DNA of 64,000 nucleotides from Kitasatospora sp. NBC_01246 (GCF_036226505.1 NZ_CP108484.1:4898001-4962000); one strand, 5' to 3'. Shown: positions 8,277-17,257, numbered from the stretch's first letter. Numbers and translations: made by a program. Notes: generated from the sequence alone by a model not told the origin.

Positions 8277-9098
8277 CTAGGCGTCGGCCTTCACCGCCCA
8301 CGGCGCGCCCGGGACCACCAGCGGGGTACCGGTCACCGGGTCCGGCACGACCACCGAGTCCAGGCCGAACACCTCGCGCACCAGCTCCGCCGTCACCACC
8401 TCGGCCGGCGGACCCTGTGCGACGATCCGGCCGGCGCGCATCGCCACCAGGTGGTCGGCGTAGCGGGCGGCCTGGTTGAGGTCGTGCAGCACGGCCACCA
8501 CCGTCCGCCCGCGCTCGACGTTGAGCCGCCGGACCAGGTCCAGCACCTCGACCTGGTGCGCGATGTCCAGGAACGTCGTCGGCTCGTCCAGCAGCAGGAT
8601 GTCGGTGCCCTGGGCGAGCGCCATCGCGATCCAGGCCCGCTGGCGCTGGCCGCCGGACAGCTCGTCCACGCTGCGCTCGGCCAGTTCGGCGGTGGAGGTG
8701 CGCTCCAGCGCCTCGGCGACCGCCCGCTCGTCCTCGGCCGACCACTGCTGCCACCAGCTCTGGTGCGGCTGGCGGCCGCGGGAGACCAGGTCGGCCACCG
8801 AGATGCCCTCGGGCGCGGTCGGGGACTGCGGGAGCAGCCCGATCCGCTGGGCGATCCGCTTGGTCGGGACGCGAGCCAGCTCGGCGCCGTCCAGCAGCAC
8901 CGCGCCCCGCACCGGCTTCAGCAGCCGGCCGAGCGCGCGCAGCAGCGTCGACTTGCCGCAGGCGTTCGGGCCGACGATCACCGTCACCCGGCCGTCCGGG
9001 ACGGTCAGGTCCAGCCCCTCCACGACCGTGCGCGCCTCGTAGGCGAGGGTCAGGCCCCGGGCTTCGAGACGGTGGGCCGGCGTCGGACGGGCGGACAT
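8277..9098 (-). CDS. Iron-siderophore ABC transporter ATP-binding protein
   Basis: A 273-residue FepC/FecE-type ATPase. Walker A GPNACGKST is near residue 43, the Q-loop is in GLLPQSP, the signature is LSGGQRQRAWIAMALAQG, Walker B is ILLLDEPTTFLD, and the H-loop is VAVLHDLNQAARYAD. It powers the FecCD-type permease pair. ATG 9098 follows GGAGG and overlaps the upstream permease stop as TGATG, so translation is coupled. Confidence 0.95.
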   Translation of the reverse strand: MSARPTPAHRLEARGLTLAYEARTVVEGLDLTVPDGRVTVIVGPNACGKSTLLRALGRLLKPVRGAVLLDGAELARVPTKRIAQRIGLLPQSPTAPEGISVADLVSRGRQPHQSWWQQWSAEDERAVAEALERTSTAELAERSVDELSGGQRQRAWIAMALAQGTDILLLDEPTTFLDIAHQVEVLDLVRRLNVERGRTVVAVLHDLNQAARYADHLVAMRAGRIVAQGPPAEVVTAELVREVFGLDSVVVPDPVTGTPLVVPGAPWAVKADA

Positions 9099-10150
9099 CA
9101 GGAACCTCCACGGCGGGATCGGACGAGCAGCCACATCAGGTACGGCGCGCCGACCAGGCCGGTCACCACGCCGACCGGCAGCTCGGTGGGCGAGAGCAGC
9201 CGCCGGGCCAGCAGGTCGGCCAGGACGACCACCAGCGCACCGGTCAGGGCCGAGCAGAACAGCGGGATCTGTGCCGAGCGGGCCAGCCGCAGCGCGATCT
9301 GCGGGGCCATCAGCGCGACGAAGTCCACCGGCCCGGCCGCGCCCGCCGCACAGGAGGCCAGCACGACGCCGAGCAGCCCCATGCCGAGCCGGATCCGGTC
9401 CAGCCGCAGGCCGAGCCCGACGGCGGTGGCGTCGTCGAAGGAGATCGAACGCTGCGCCCGCGCCGCCCAGAGCGCCACCGGTACGGCGGCCAGCAGCACC
9501 CAGGCGAGCCAGCCGGCCTGGTCGTACCCGGAGCCGTTCAGGCTGCCGGTCATCCAGACCTTCGCGGCCTGCGCCTGGAAGCCGTCGCCCTTGGTCAGGA
9601 AGACCGAGGTGAGCGAGGAGAGCGCGACGCTGATGCCGATGCCGATCAGCACGAACCGCTGGGCGTGCAGACCGCGCCGCCAGGCCAGCGCGTACACCAG
9701 CACCCCGGCCACCAGGCCGCCGGCGACCGCCGCCCACGGCACCTGGCCGGCGGAGCCGACCACGCCGTACGCCATCAGCCCGACCACGGTGGCGGTGGCG
9801 CCCCAGGAGACGCCGACCACGTCGGGGCTGGCCAGCGGGTTGCGGGCGACGGTCTGCACCAGCGCGCCGGCCAGGCCGAGCGCGGTGCCGACCAGTAGCC
9901 CGACCACCACCCGGGGCAGCCGGAACTCGCCGACCACCAGCTCGTGCGGGCTGGGCCGCCCCAGCACCACCTTCACCACCTCGGCCGGGGAGACGGTGGA
10001 CTCGCCCAGGCAGAGCGAGGCGACGACGGTGGCGGCCAGCGCCAGCAGCAGGCCGAGCACCGCGACGGCGGAGCGGCGGTGCAGCAGGAAGGAGGCGCGC
10101 CCGGCGCGCAGCACGGTGTAGCCCCGCAGCGGGACGACGGAGGCGCTCAC
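9098..10150 (-). CDS. FecCD-family iron-siderophore permease (second subunit)
   Basis: A 350-residue integral membrane protein of the FecCD family with about nine to ten hydrophobic segments and family hallmarks LPRVVVGLLVGTALGLAGAL, QTVARNPLASPDVVG and PTELPVGVVTGLVGAPY near the end. It starts with GTG 10150, overlapping the previous permease stop by GTGA, and ends in a TGATG overlap with the ATPase gene. It forms the heterodimeric channel with the product of 10147-11205. Confidence 0.94.
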   Translation of the reverse strand: MSASVVPLRGYTVLRAGRASFLLHRRSAVAVLGLLLALAATVVASLCLGESTVSPAEVVKVVLGRPSPHELVVGEFRLPRVVVGLLVGTALGLAGALVQTVARNPLASPDVVGVSWGATATVVGLMAYGVVGSAGQVPWAAVAGGLVAGVLVYALAWRRGLHAQRFVLIGIGISVALSSLTSVFLTKGDGFQAQAAKVWMTGSLNGSGYDQAGWLAWVLLAAVPVALWAARAQRSISFDDATAVGLGLRLDRIRLGMGLLGVVLASCAAGAAGPVDFVALMAPQIALRLARSAQIPLFCSALTGALVVVLADLLARRLLSPTELPVGVVTGLVGAPYLMWLLVRSRRGGS

Positions 10151-11205
10151 GCGGCCACCACCTCGCGGCGCCGGACCAGCGCGACCAGCACCGGCACCCC
10201 GACCAGGGCGGTCATCACCCCGGCGGGCACCTCGGACGGCGGGAAGAGCACCCGGCCGAAGGCGTCGGCGAGCAGCAGCAGCGCCGGGCCGAGCACGGCG
10301 GAGAAGGCGAGCACCCAGCGGTGGTCCGCCCCGGCCACCGCCCGGGCGGCGTGCGGCACGGCGAGTCCGACGAAGGCGATCGGACCGGCGGCGGCGACCG
10401 CCGAGCCGGTCAGCACGGTGGCCCCGAGCGCGCCGACCGCCCGCACCAGGCCGGTCCTGGCACCGAGCCCCTTGGCGGTGTCGTCGCCGAGCGCCAGCGC
10501 GTCCAGCCCCCGCGCCACCGCGAACACCAGGACGGTGCCGACGAGCAGGAAGGGCAGCAGCTGCCAGGCCACGTCGGCGGTGCGTCCGGAGAGCGACCCG
10601 ACGTGCCAGAACCGGAACTGGTCCATCGCGGCGGCGTCGGTGGTGAGCACCATGGTGTTGAGCGAGGCGATGAACGCCGACATCGCCGAGCCGGCCAGCG
10701 CCAGCTTGATCGGGGTCGCCCCGCCCCGGCCCCGGCCGGCCAGGCCGTACACCAGCACGGTGGCGACCACCGCCCCGGCGAAGCCGAACCAGACGTACCC
10801 GGTGAGGGTGGAGACGCCGAACGCGGAGATCGCCAGCACCACGCCGGCCGCCGCGCCCTGGCTGACGCCGAGGATGCCCGGGTCGGCGATCGGGTTGCGG
10901 GTGATGCCCTGCATGACGGCGCCGGCGAGGCCGAGCGCCGCGCCCACCGCGAGACCGACCACCGTGCGCGGCACCCGCAGCTCGCGGACCACCACGGCGT
11001 TGGTGGTGTCCCCGCCGTGCCACAGGGCGTCGAGGGTCTCCCCGAGCGGGATGGTGCGGCTGCCGACGGCCAGGCTGAGCAGGACGGCGGCGGCCAGCAG
11101 GGCCAGTGCGGCGGCGAGCCACAGTACTCGGCGGCGCGGCAGCGGGCGCGTGCCGGGCGCGGGTGCGGACCGGGGTGCGGCCGTCGGCGCGGTGGTGTCG
11201 GTCAT
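10147..11205 (-). CDS. FecCD-family iron-siderophore permease (first subunit)
   Basis: A 352-residue FecCD permease and the first gene of the operon. A short Pro/Ala-rich cytoplasmic N-terminus is followed by about ten membrane segments with RVPRTVVGLAVGAALGLAGA, MQGITRNPIADPGILGVSQG, AAGPIAFVGLAVPHAARAV and PPSEVPAGVMTALVGVPV. ATG 11205 is preceded by a weak GAGAGAGAG. The iron box 16 bp upstream of the start implies repression by a DmdR/IdeR-type regulator when iron is plentiful. Confidence 0.94.
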   Translation of the reverse strand: MTDTTAPTAAPRSAPAPGTRPLPRRRVLWLAAALALLAAAVLLSLAVGSRTIPLGETLDALWHGGDTTNAVVVRELRVPRTVVGLAVGAALGLAGAVMQGITRNPIADPGILGVSQGAAAGVVLAISAFGVSTLTGYVWFGFAGAVVATVLVYGLAGRGRGGATPIKLALAGSAMSAFIASLNTMVLTTDAAAMDQFRFWHVGSLSGRTADVAWQLLPFLLVGTVLVFAVARGLDALALGDDTAKGLGARTGLVRAVGALGATVLTGSAVAAAGPIAFVGLAVPHAARAVAGADHRWVLAFSAVLGPALLLLADAFGRVLFPPSEVPAGVMTALVGVPVLVALVRRREVVAA

Positions 11206-11220
11206 GGCTCTCTCTCGCAG

Positions 11221-11239
11221 ATAGCTCAGGCAAACCTAA
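11221..11239 (-). promoter_or_regulatory. Iron box (DmdR/IdeR operator)
   Basis: On the minus strand the 19 bases read TTAGGTTTGCCTGAGCTAT, close to the actinobacterial iron-box consensus TTAGGTTAGGCTAACCTAA, especially in the left half-site. It lies just upstream of the siderophore permease start (11205), so iron-dependent repression of the uptake operon is expected. The divergent HAD gene (11340) may also feel it. Confidence 0.8.
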
Positions 11240-11339
11240 GTTCCACGGAGAAGCCGGGGCAAATCGCTCCGGCCCCGGCCGGGAGCCGGACCGGGACGGA
11301 GCCGGCCGTTCCGGCGGCGGGGTTGGATAGCCTGGCGGC

Positions 11340-11978
11340 ATGCCTGCGACCCCGGACGTCCCGCTCACCGTCGGCTTCGACCTCGACATGACCCTGCTGG
11401 ACACCCGGCCCGGTATCCGGGCCACCTATCTGGCGCTCGCGGCGGAGACCGGCGCGCACATCGACGCCGACCTCGTGGTCACCCGGCTCGGCCCGCCGCT
11501 GCTGGACGAACTGCGCAACTGGTTCCCGGCCGAGCGGGTGCAGGCGGTCGCCGACCGCTACCGCGTGCTGTACCGGGACCTCGCCTTCGCCCCGACCGTC
11601 GCCCTGCCCGGCGCGCACGCCGCGATCGACGCGGTGCGCGCGCACGGCGGCCGGGTCGTGGTGATCACCGGCAAGTACGAGCCGAACGCCCGGCTGCACC
11701 TGGAGCACGCCGGGCTGCACGCGGACGCGCTGGTGGGGGACCTCTGGGCGGAGACCAAGGGCGTCGCGCTGCGCGAGCACGGCGCCTCGGTGTACGTCGG
11801 CGACCACCTCGGCGACATCCGGGGGGCCAAGCACGCGGACGCCGTGGCGGTCGGCGTGGCGACCGGGCCGTACGGCGCCGAGGACCTGCTGGCGGCGGGC
11901 GCGGACGTGGTGCTGGCCGACCTCACCGGCTTCCCCGAGTGGCTGGCCGGCCACCTGGCCGCGCGGCCGGTCGGCTAG
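11340..11978 (+). CDS. HAD-family hydrolase (phosphoglycolate phosphatase-like)
   Basis: A 212-residue HAD phosphatase. Motif I is FDLDMTLLDT (nucleophile D14, acid D16), the cap domain follows, motif II is VVVITGK (Thr), motif III is a Lys in ETKGVALREHG, and motif IV is VYVGDHLGDIRGAKHADA. It hydrolyses a small phosphate monoester; the substrate cannot be read. ATG 11340 begins MPATPDVPLTVG. It is divergent from the iron operon and ends 12 bp before a convergent small membrane-protein gene. Confidence 0.88.
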   Translation: MPATPDVPLTVGFDLDMTLLDTRPGIRATYLALAAETGAHIDADLVVTRLGPPLLDELRNWFPAERVQAVADRYRVLYRDLAFAPTVALPGAHAAIDAVRAHGGRVVVITGKYEPNARLHLEHAGLHADALVGDLWAETKGVALREHGASVYVGDHLGDIRGAKHADAVAVGVATGPYGAEDLLAAGADVVLADLTGFPEWLAGHLAARPVG

Positions 11979-11990
11979 GGCACGGGCCGG

Positions 11991-12227
11991 TCAGGCCCCG
12001 GCGTGCACCCGGCGGCGCTGGGCGCGGGCGGAGAGCAGCAGGCCGGTCAGGGCGAGCAGGAAGCCCAGCGGCATCAGCATGCTCAGCCAGTACGCGGCCG
12101 TCGGCAGCGGCGTCAGGTGCAGGAACAGCGGGACGAAGGTGACCAGGGTGGCGAGCGCGCCGAACCCGAAGACGATCGCTCCGGCCTTGACGTAGGCGTC
12201 GCCGCGGTCGGCGCTCTGGCTGCTCAC
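11991..12227 (-). CDS. Small two-TM membrane protein
   Basis: A 78-residue protein starting GTG 12227 (VSSQSADRGDAYVK), with AGAGGAG-like AGAGGAG replaced by AGAGGAG-type ribosome site AGAGGAG about 8 nt upstream. It has two membrane segments, AGAIVFGFGALATLVTFVPL and WLSMLMPLGFLLALTGLLL, and a basic end RAQRRRVHAGA. Conserved small proteins of this shape are common in Streptomyces; no function is assigned. Confidence 0.7.
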   Translation of the reverse strand: MSSQSADRGDAYVKAGAIVFGFGALATLVTFVPLFLHLTPLPTAAYWLSMLMPLGFLLALTGLLLSARAQRRRVHAGA

Positions 12228-12679
12228 TGGGGTGCTCCTCTGCGGTCGGTCGGCCGTCCCAGTCTGGCAGAGGACGCCGACCGCGCCGGCGGGGACCGTT
12301 TCGGGGGCGACCCGTCCGGTCACGTTGCGCAGTTTCCCGGAAGCTGGGAGTTTTGATCCCTGCTGGGCGGGGGTATGCACGCTGTGCCGAGGGGCGCGAC
12401 AGGTGCGCCCCGTCTCCTCAGACCGGGGGTGTGAGCCAGTGGAAAGCGCGAAGCCGCGTCCCGGCCGTGCCAGTTCCTGGTCGCCGGTGGCCACCAGAGC
12501 CCGGTACGGATCCTCCGCGGATCGCGGATGAGGCAGTGACTGACCGTTAGTCTGCTCTCCACAGCGTGCTGACCATGAGCGCCCCACGGGCGCGGAGCCG
12601 AGGTCGGCCCGCCCTCCACCACCCAGTGATCCCCGGCCAGGGCCGGGATCCCTCACACCCACATCGAGGACTGTTCGAG
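12228..12679. other. 452-bp intergenic/leader region upstream of the cold-shock gene
   Basis: Between the small membrane-protein start (12227, minus) and the cold-shock start (12680, plus). Short readable stretches here lack convincing coding bias or ribosome sites. It must hold both divergent promoters and probably a long 5' leader for the cold-shock mRNA, as is usual in that family. I see no tRNA, riboswitch or strong terminator. Confidence 0.5.
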
Positions 12680-13063
12680 ATGCCCACCGGCCAGGTGAAG
12701 TGGTTCAACGAGACGAAGGGCTTCGGCTTCCTTTCGCGCGACGACGGCGGCGACGTCTTCGTCCACACCAAGGCGCTGCCCGCCGGTGTCACCGTGCTGA
12801 AGCCCGGCCAGCGGGTGGAGTTCGGCGTGGTCGCGGGCCATCGCGGCGACCAGGCGATGGCCGTGCAGCTGCTGGACGCGCTGCCGTCGGTCGCCGCCGC
12901 CACGCGCAAGAGCGCGGACGACATGGCGGCGCTGGTGCAGGACCTGATCACCATGATGGACGCGGTGCTGCCCGGGCTCCAGCACGGCCGCTACCCGGCC
13001 AAGCCGACCGGCCAGAAGCTGGCCGGGGTGCTGCGCGCGGTGGCCGACCAGTTCGACGTGTAG
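12680..13063 (+). CDS. Cold-shock-domain protein with C-terminal extension
   Basis: A 127-residue protein. Residues 1 to about 67 are a cold-shock domain with RNP1 (KGFGFLSRDD) and RNP2 (DVFVHT) for single-stranded RNA/DNA binding, starting MPTGQVKWFNETKG. The 60-residue helical extension (KSADDMAALVQDLITMMDAV to LRAVADQFDV) is typical of a streptomycete subfamily, against about 67 residues for standard Csp proteins. ATG 12680 follows GAGGA at about 9 nt. The gene is convergent with mqnD at 16 bp. Confidence 0.93.
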   Translation: MPTGQVKWFNETKGFGFLSRDDGGDVFVHTKALPAGVTVLKPGQRVEFGVVAGHRGDQAMAVQLLDALPSVAAATRKSADDMAALVQDLITMMDAVLPGLQHGRYPAKPTGQKLAGVLRAVADQFDV

Positions 13064-13079
13064 GCCGGTCCGGCCGTCC

Positions 13080-13925
13080 TCAGGCGTCCAGCGCACCCGG
13101 GTCGAGCGGGGGTACCAGCCCCTCGGCGGCGGCCCGGGTGAGCAGCGCCCGCACCGCGGCGTAGCCGTCCTCGCCGAGGTCGGCGGTGAACTCGTTGACG
13201 TACAGGCCGATGTGCTGGTCGGCGACGGCCGGGTCCATCTCCTGGGCGTGCGCGAGCACGTACTCCCGGCTGGCCGACGGGTCGGCCCAGGCCTGGCGGA
13301 CGGAGGCGCGGATCGCCTCGGTGACCGCGCGCAGCCGTTCGGCGCCGAGCGAGCGCCTGGCGATGATCGCGCCGAGCGGGATCGGCAGGCCGGTCTCGCG
13401 CTCCCAGGCCTCGCCCATGTCGGCCAGGCTGCGCAGGCCGTACTGCCGGTAGGTGAAGCGGGCCTCGTGGATCACCAGGCCGGCGTCCACCCGGCCGTCC
13501 CTGACGGCGGGCATGATCTCGTGGAACGGCAGGACGACGATCTTCCCCAGGCCGCCGGGCACCGCCTTGGCCGCCCAGAGCCGGAACAGCAGGTAGGCGG
13601 TGGACCGCTCGGAGGGGACGGCGACCGTCCGGCCGCTCAGGTCGTCGCCGGTCTCCGGGCGGGTGAGCACCAGCGGGCCGCAGCCGCGGCCGAGCGCGCC
13701 GCCGCAGGGCAGCAGCGCGTACTCGTCCAGCACCCAGGGCAGCGCGGCGTAGCTGACCTTCAGGAGGTCCAGTTCGCCGCGCTCGGCCAGGCCGTTGGTG
13801 ACGTCGATGTCCGCGAAGGTGACCTCGGGGGCGTCCGCGCCGGGCACCAGGCCGTGCGTCCAGGCGTGGAACACGAAGGTGTCGTTCGGGCAGGGCGAGT
13901 GGGCGATGGTCAGCCGTTCAGCCAC
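13080..13925 (-). CDS. mqnD: 1,4-dihydroxy-6-naphthoate synthase MqnD
   Basis: A 281-residue enzyme of the futalosine menaquinone pathway that converts cyclic dehypoxanthinyl futalosine to 1,4-dihydroxy-6-naphthoate. The periplasmic-binding-like fold is visible: LTIAHSPCPNDTFVFHAW, a family hallmark, then DIDVTNGLAERGELDLLKVS, VPSERSTAYLLFRLW and LVIHEARFTYRQYGL. It starts at GTG 13925, overlapping the end of mqnB by eight bases (GTGGCTGA), so the two are coupled and should work in successive pathway steps. Confidence 0.95.
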   Translation of the reverse strand: MAERLTIAHSPCPNDTFVFHAWTHGLVPGADAPEVTFADIDVTNGLAERGELDLLKVSYAALPWVLDEYALLPCGGALGRGCGPLVLTRPETGDDLSGRTVAVPSERSTAYLLFRLWAAKAVPGGLGKIVVLPFHEIMPAVRDGRVDAGLVIHEARFTYRQYGLRSLADMGEAWERETGLPIPLGAIIARRSLGAERLRAVTEAIRASVRQAWADPSASREYVLAHAQEMDPAVADQHIGLYVNEFTADLGEDGYAAVRALLTRAAAEGLVPPLDPGALDA

Positions 13926-14712
13926 GGCGGGCCTCCTCGGACGTGGTCAGGAGCTCCGGGTAGGGGAGCGCGGTGAAGGCCCGCTCCAGCGCGGCGAGGG
14001 CCTCGCCGATCCGCCAGGCGGCCCGGTCGCGGGGGCCCACCGGGTTGGAGACGGTGCGCAGCTCGAAGACCGGCACCCCGTGCCGGGCGGCGGCCTCGGC
14101 CACCCCGAAGCCCTCCATCGCCTCGGCCACCGCGTCGGGGTGGCGGGCGGTCAGGGCGGCGGCGCGGGCGGCGCTGCCAGTCACCGTCGAGACGGTGAGC
14201 ACGGTGCCGGTGACCACCGGGGAGTCGCCGGCCGCAGCGCCCAGCGCCTCGGCGGCGCGGGCCACGGCGGCCCGGGCGGGGGTGTGCCGGACCGTCCCGA
14301 AGCCCAGTTCGGTGACGTCGGCGAAGCCCTCCGGGGTCTCCGCGCCCAGGTCGGCCGCGACGATCGCCTCGGCGAGCACGGTCGCGCCGACCGGCGCGGC
14401 CGGGGCGAACCCGCCGCCGATGCCGGCCGAGAGCACCAGGTCGTACTGGCCGACGGCGAGCGCGGCGGACGCGGCCGAGGCGGCGGCGGCCGGGCCGACC
14501 CCGCCCGCCAGCACGTCCACCGTGACCCCCGAGGGGTGCTCGGCGCGGTGCAGCCCGCCGCCGGGCACCGGCACCGGGGCGGCCTCCGCGCCGTCCTCGC
14601 GGTGGCCCAGGCCCCGCAGCACGGCGGCGGCCTCGGCCGGCACCGCGACGACGACGAGCAGTCGGCCCCGCCGGGGGGCCGACTGCTCGTCGTCGTGGAG
14701 TCGCACGGTCAT
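13918..14712 (-). CDS. mqnB: Futalosine hydrolase MqnB
   Basis: A 264-residue nucleoside-phosphorylase-fold enzyme that removes hypoxanthine from futalosine in menaquinone synthesis. Seen are LLVVVAVPAEAAAVLRGLG, LAGGVGPAAAASAASAAL, LVLSAGIGGGFAPAAPVG, the catalytic loop EAMEGFGVAEAAARHGVP, then ELRTVSNPVGPRDRAAW. ATG 14712 gives an extra 17 residues before the usual LLVVV start, and that extension is encoded within a perfect 22-bp hairpin (14648-14696). Coupled to mqnD downstream. Confidence 0.93.
   Translation of the reverse strand: MTVRLHDDEQSAPRRGRLLVVVAVPAEAAAVLRGLGHREDGAEAAPVPVPGGGLHRAEHPSGVTVDVLAGGVGPAAAASAASAALAVGQYDLVLSAGIGGGFAPAAPVGATVLAEAIVAADLGAETPEGFADVTELGFGTVRHTPARAAVARAAEALGAAAGDSPVVTGTVLTVSTVTGSAARAAALTARHPDAVAEAMEGFGVAEAAARHGVPVFELRTVSNPVGPRDRAAWRIGEALAALERAFTALPYPELLTTSEEARRG
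14648..14696. repeat. Perfect 22-bp inverted repeat inside the 5' end of mqnB
   Basis: Left arm 14648-14669 (ACGACGACGAGCAGT then CGGCCCC) and right arm 14675-14696 are exact reverse complements with a 5-nt spacer GCCGG. It sits 16-64 nt inside mqnB as called and 28-76 nt past the stop of the upstream DUF2771 gene, so it may be that gene's terminator overlapping the coding start, or an element controlling mqnB. Confidence 0.75.
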
Positions 14713-14723
14713 CGGACGGCCGG

Positions 14724-15257
14724 TCAGGCGTCCTGGGTGTTCAGCTGGAAGTACCAGACGCCGTAGATCGCGTCCGGCTGCTTCGGGTCCGACTCGACCA
14801 CGGTGACCAGGGTCTTGCCGGAGGCGTTGAGGGCCTTGGAGGCCGACACCGAGCCGGAGTAGGTCGAGCCCTTGGCGGCCGAGGCGAGGATGAAGCGGCC
14901 GCCCTGGGCCTGCTGGCCGCCGTTGGTGTTGGCCCACCAGCCGCGGTCGGCCACGTCCGGGGTCACGCCGAGGCCGAGCTGGTCGCTGGCGACCACGTCG
15001 GAGGAGGGCAGCTTGCCCTCGTCCAGCGCCTTGCTCGCCCGGTTCTGGCACTCCTCCTGCTGCTCGTCGGTCAGCGGCTTGCCGTCGTTGAAGCAGAACG
15101 GCCCGACCTCCATGGAGGACCGGCCGACCGTGAGGGTGACACGGTGGCTGGAGGGTTCTTCCTGGCCCGTCGCGTAGGCGATGGACCCGCCGACCGTGCC
15201 GGCGCCGATCACGACGACGGCGCCGACGGCGGCGATGACACGGGTGCTGAGGCTCAT
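14724..15257 (-). CDS. DUF2771 family exported protein
   Basis: A 177-residue protein with an N-terminal signal or anchor segment (TRVIAAVGAVVVIGAGTVGG) followed by an extracellular domain with a Cys pair (GPFCFNDGKPL and QQEECQNRAS) and a beta-rich tail ending VWYFQLNTQDA. This matches the actinobacterial DUF2771 family, usually found beside this MFS gene and the mqn genes. Function unknown. ATG 15257. Confidence 0.85.
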   Translation of the reverse strand: MSLSTRVIAAVGAVVVIGAGTVGGSIAYATGQEEPSSHRVTLTVGRSSMEVGPFCFNDGKPLTDEQQEECQNRASKALDEGKLPSSDVVASDQLGLGVTPDVADRGWWANTNGGQQAQGGRFILASAAKGSTYSGSVSASKALNASGKTLVTVVESDPKQPDAIYGVWYFQLNTQDA

Positions 15258-15350
15258 GCGTCAGAGGCTACCGGGCTTTGCCGATCACGCTACGCGGGGG
15301 TCGGCAACCGCGTGTTGCGGCCCGGGGTCGGTGCGGGGGGCGGCGCGGGG

Positions 15351-16973
15351 CTAAGCCACCCGCGGGGCGGTCGCGCGGCGCCGGGTGCCCACCTTGACCA
15401 GCGCGCGAACCGTCCAGAGCAGCACCACGCCGACCACGCCGGCCGCCACCGAGAGCCCCAGCGCGCCGTCCAGCGGCAGCAGGATGCCGACCGCGCCGCC
15501 GGCCACCCAGGACAGCTGCAGCAGCGTCTCCGAGCGGGCGAAGGCCGACGTCCGCACCGACTCCGGGACGTCCCGCTGGATCAGCGCGTCCAGCGCCAGC
15601 TTGCCCAGCGAGGCCGCCACCCCGGACGCGGCGGCGACCACCACCACCGTCACCACGCCGTACCAGAGCGCGGCGGCGGCCGTCGCGCAGGTGGCCAGCA
15701 GCAGCATCGCGGTGACCGTCGCCTCCGAGCCGCGGGTCCGCAGCCAGGAGCCGAGCACCGAGCCGAGCGCGTTGCCGGTGCCGGCGGCCAGCGCCACCAG
15801 GCCGAGCGCCAGGGTCGGCTGCAGCCCGCCGACCGGATCCTCGCGCAGCAAGAACGCCAGGAACATCACCAGGAAGCCGACCAGCCAGCGCAGGGCCGAC
15901 ATCGCCCGCAGGGCCAGGATCACCGACGGGCCGACGGTGCGCAGGGACGCCTTCGGGGTGCCGGCGCTCCTGGCCTCCTCGGCGCCCGGCACGGCGGCGG
16001 GCTCGCCGTGCGCCTCGGCGTGCAGGACGGCCCGCTGCTCGCCCTTGGCGGAGTCCACCTCGTGCGGCAGGTGGAAGGCCATCAGGGTGCCGACCACGAA
16101 GACCAGGAAGGCGCCGCGCAACGGCCAGCCCGGCCCGATCAGGTGCAGCACCCCGCCGACCCCGGCCGCCACCATGGTGGCCAGCAGCCCGGCCAGGGTG
16201 ACCCGGGAGTTCGCCTTCACGAGTGACAGCCGGCTCGGCAGCAGTCGTGGCACGACCACGCTGCGCACCACCCCGTACGCCTTGGACGCCACCAGGACGC
16301 CCAGCGCCTCCGGGTAGAGCGCCAGCCCGCCGCCGGACACCGTGCCGGCCATCGTCCACGCCAGCACCGCGCGGGCCAGCATCGACATCGCCATCGCGGC
16401 CCGCCGGCCGTGCGGCAGGCGGTCCAGCAGCGGGCCGATCACCGGCGCCAGCAGCGCGAACGGCGCCATGGTGATCAGCAGGTAGAGGGCGACCCGGCCG
16501 CGCGCCTCGCCGGTGGGGACGGAGAAGAAGATGGTGGAGGCCAGCGCCACGGTGATCAGCATGTCGCCGAAGGAGTTCAGCGCGTGCAGCTCGATCAGCT
16601 TGGCCAGGCCGGACTCCCCGGCGCCCTCGGCGGAGGTCGCCCGGCGGATCCGCCGGCCGGTGCCGTGTACGACCTTTCCGGTTCGGGCGCCGGCGGCGGA
16701 GGCGGTGCGGACCAGGAAGTGTCGGCGGGCCTCGGGCGCGCCGTCGAGTTCTCCGGCGGCGTCGGACGCTTCGTCGGCCGGCCGGTCCGGGCGCTTCACG
16801 AGATCCACCGGCGGCCCGTCGCCGTCCCGTCCGGGCACCGTCGAGGCGCCCACCTGGTGCGGTTCGCCCGCACCGGGGGCCGGAGCCTGCTGTCGCGGCA
16901 CGGCGTTCGCCTCGTCGGGGCTGCCGGCCTGCGAGGCGCGCAGTGCGTGCTGCGACGGTTTTTCGTCCGCCAC
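15351..16973 (-). CDS. MFS transporter
   Basis: A 540-residue protein starting GTG 16973 (VADEKPSQ). About 150 N-terminal residues are polar or low-complexity and cytoplasmic, then about twelve membrane segments begin near ELHALNSFGDMLITVALAST. The A-motif-like loop is LLDRLPHGRRAAM. A charged central loop (EAHGEPAAVPGAEEARSAG) separates the halves, and the C-terminus is VRALVKVGTRRR. Substrate unknown. It is divergent from the DUF3027 gene (17258) across about 285 bp and followed by DUF2771 in the same direction. Confidence 0.87.
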   Translation of the reverse strand: MADEKPSQHALRASQAGSPDEANAVPRQQAPAPGAGEPHQVGASTVPGRDGDGPPVDLVKRPDRPADEASDAAGELDGAPEARRHFLVRTASAAGARTGKVVHGTGRRIRRATSAEGAGESGLAKLIELHALNSFGDMLITVALASTIFFSVPTGEARGRVALYLLITMAPFALLAPVIGPLLDRLPHGRRAAMAMSMLARAVLAWTMAGTVSGGGLALYPEALGVLVASKAYGVVRSVVVPRLLPSRLSLVKANSRVTLAGLLATMVAAGVGGVLHLIGPGWPLRGAFLVFVVGTLMAFHLPHEVDSAKGEQRAVLHAEAHGEPAAVPGAEEARSAGTPKASLRTVGPSVILALRAMSALRWLVGFLVMFLAFLLREDPVGGLQPTLALGLVALAAGTGNALGSVLGSWLRTRGSEATVTAMLLLATCATAAAALWYGVVTVVVVAAASGVAASLGKLALDALIQRDVPESVRTSAFARSETLLQLSWVAGGAVGILLPLDGALGLSVAAGVVGVVLLWTVRALVKVGTRRRATAPRVA

Positions 16974-17257
16974 AAGCCCATCCTGCCCCAGAATCGGTAC
17001 TGCGACGCGGGATTCCGCTCCGCTCGGCGCGGCCCTTCCGGAGCCGGCGGGCGCCCCGGACTGTGCCGGGTGGCCGACCGGCGGGTAGCCTGCCCAGGGT
17101 CCGCCCGAACGCGCGCCGGACTCCGGAGGACCGGACGGGCGGCGCGGCCGGTATCCGTGGCGGCCCGTGGTCGCGCAGAATGGTCGAGGGAAACCGAGCC
17201 GCGACGGAACAGGCAACACGCCGTGGGCAACAGAAGAACTGGGAGAGAATCGACGCC

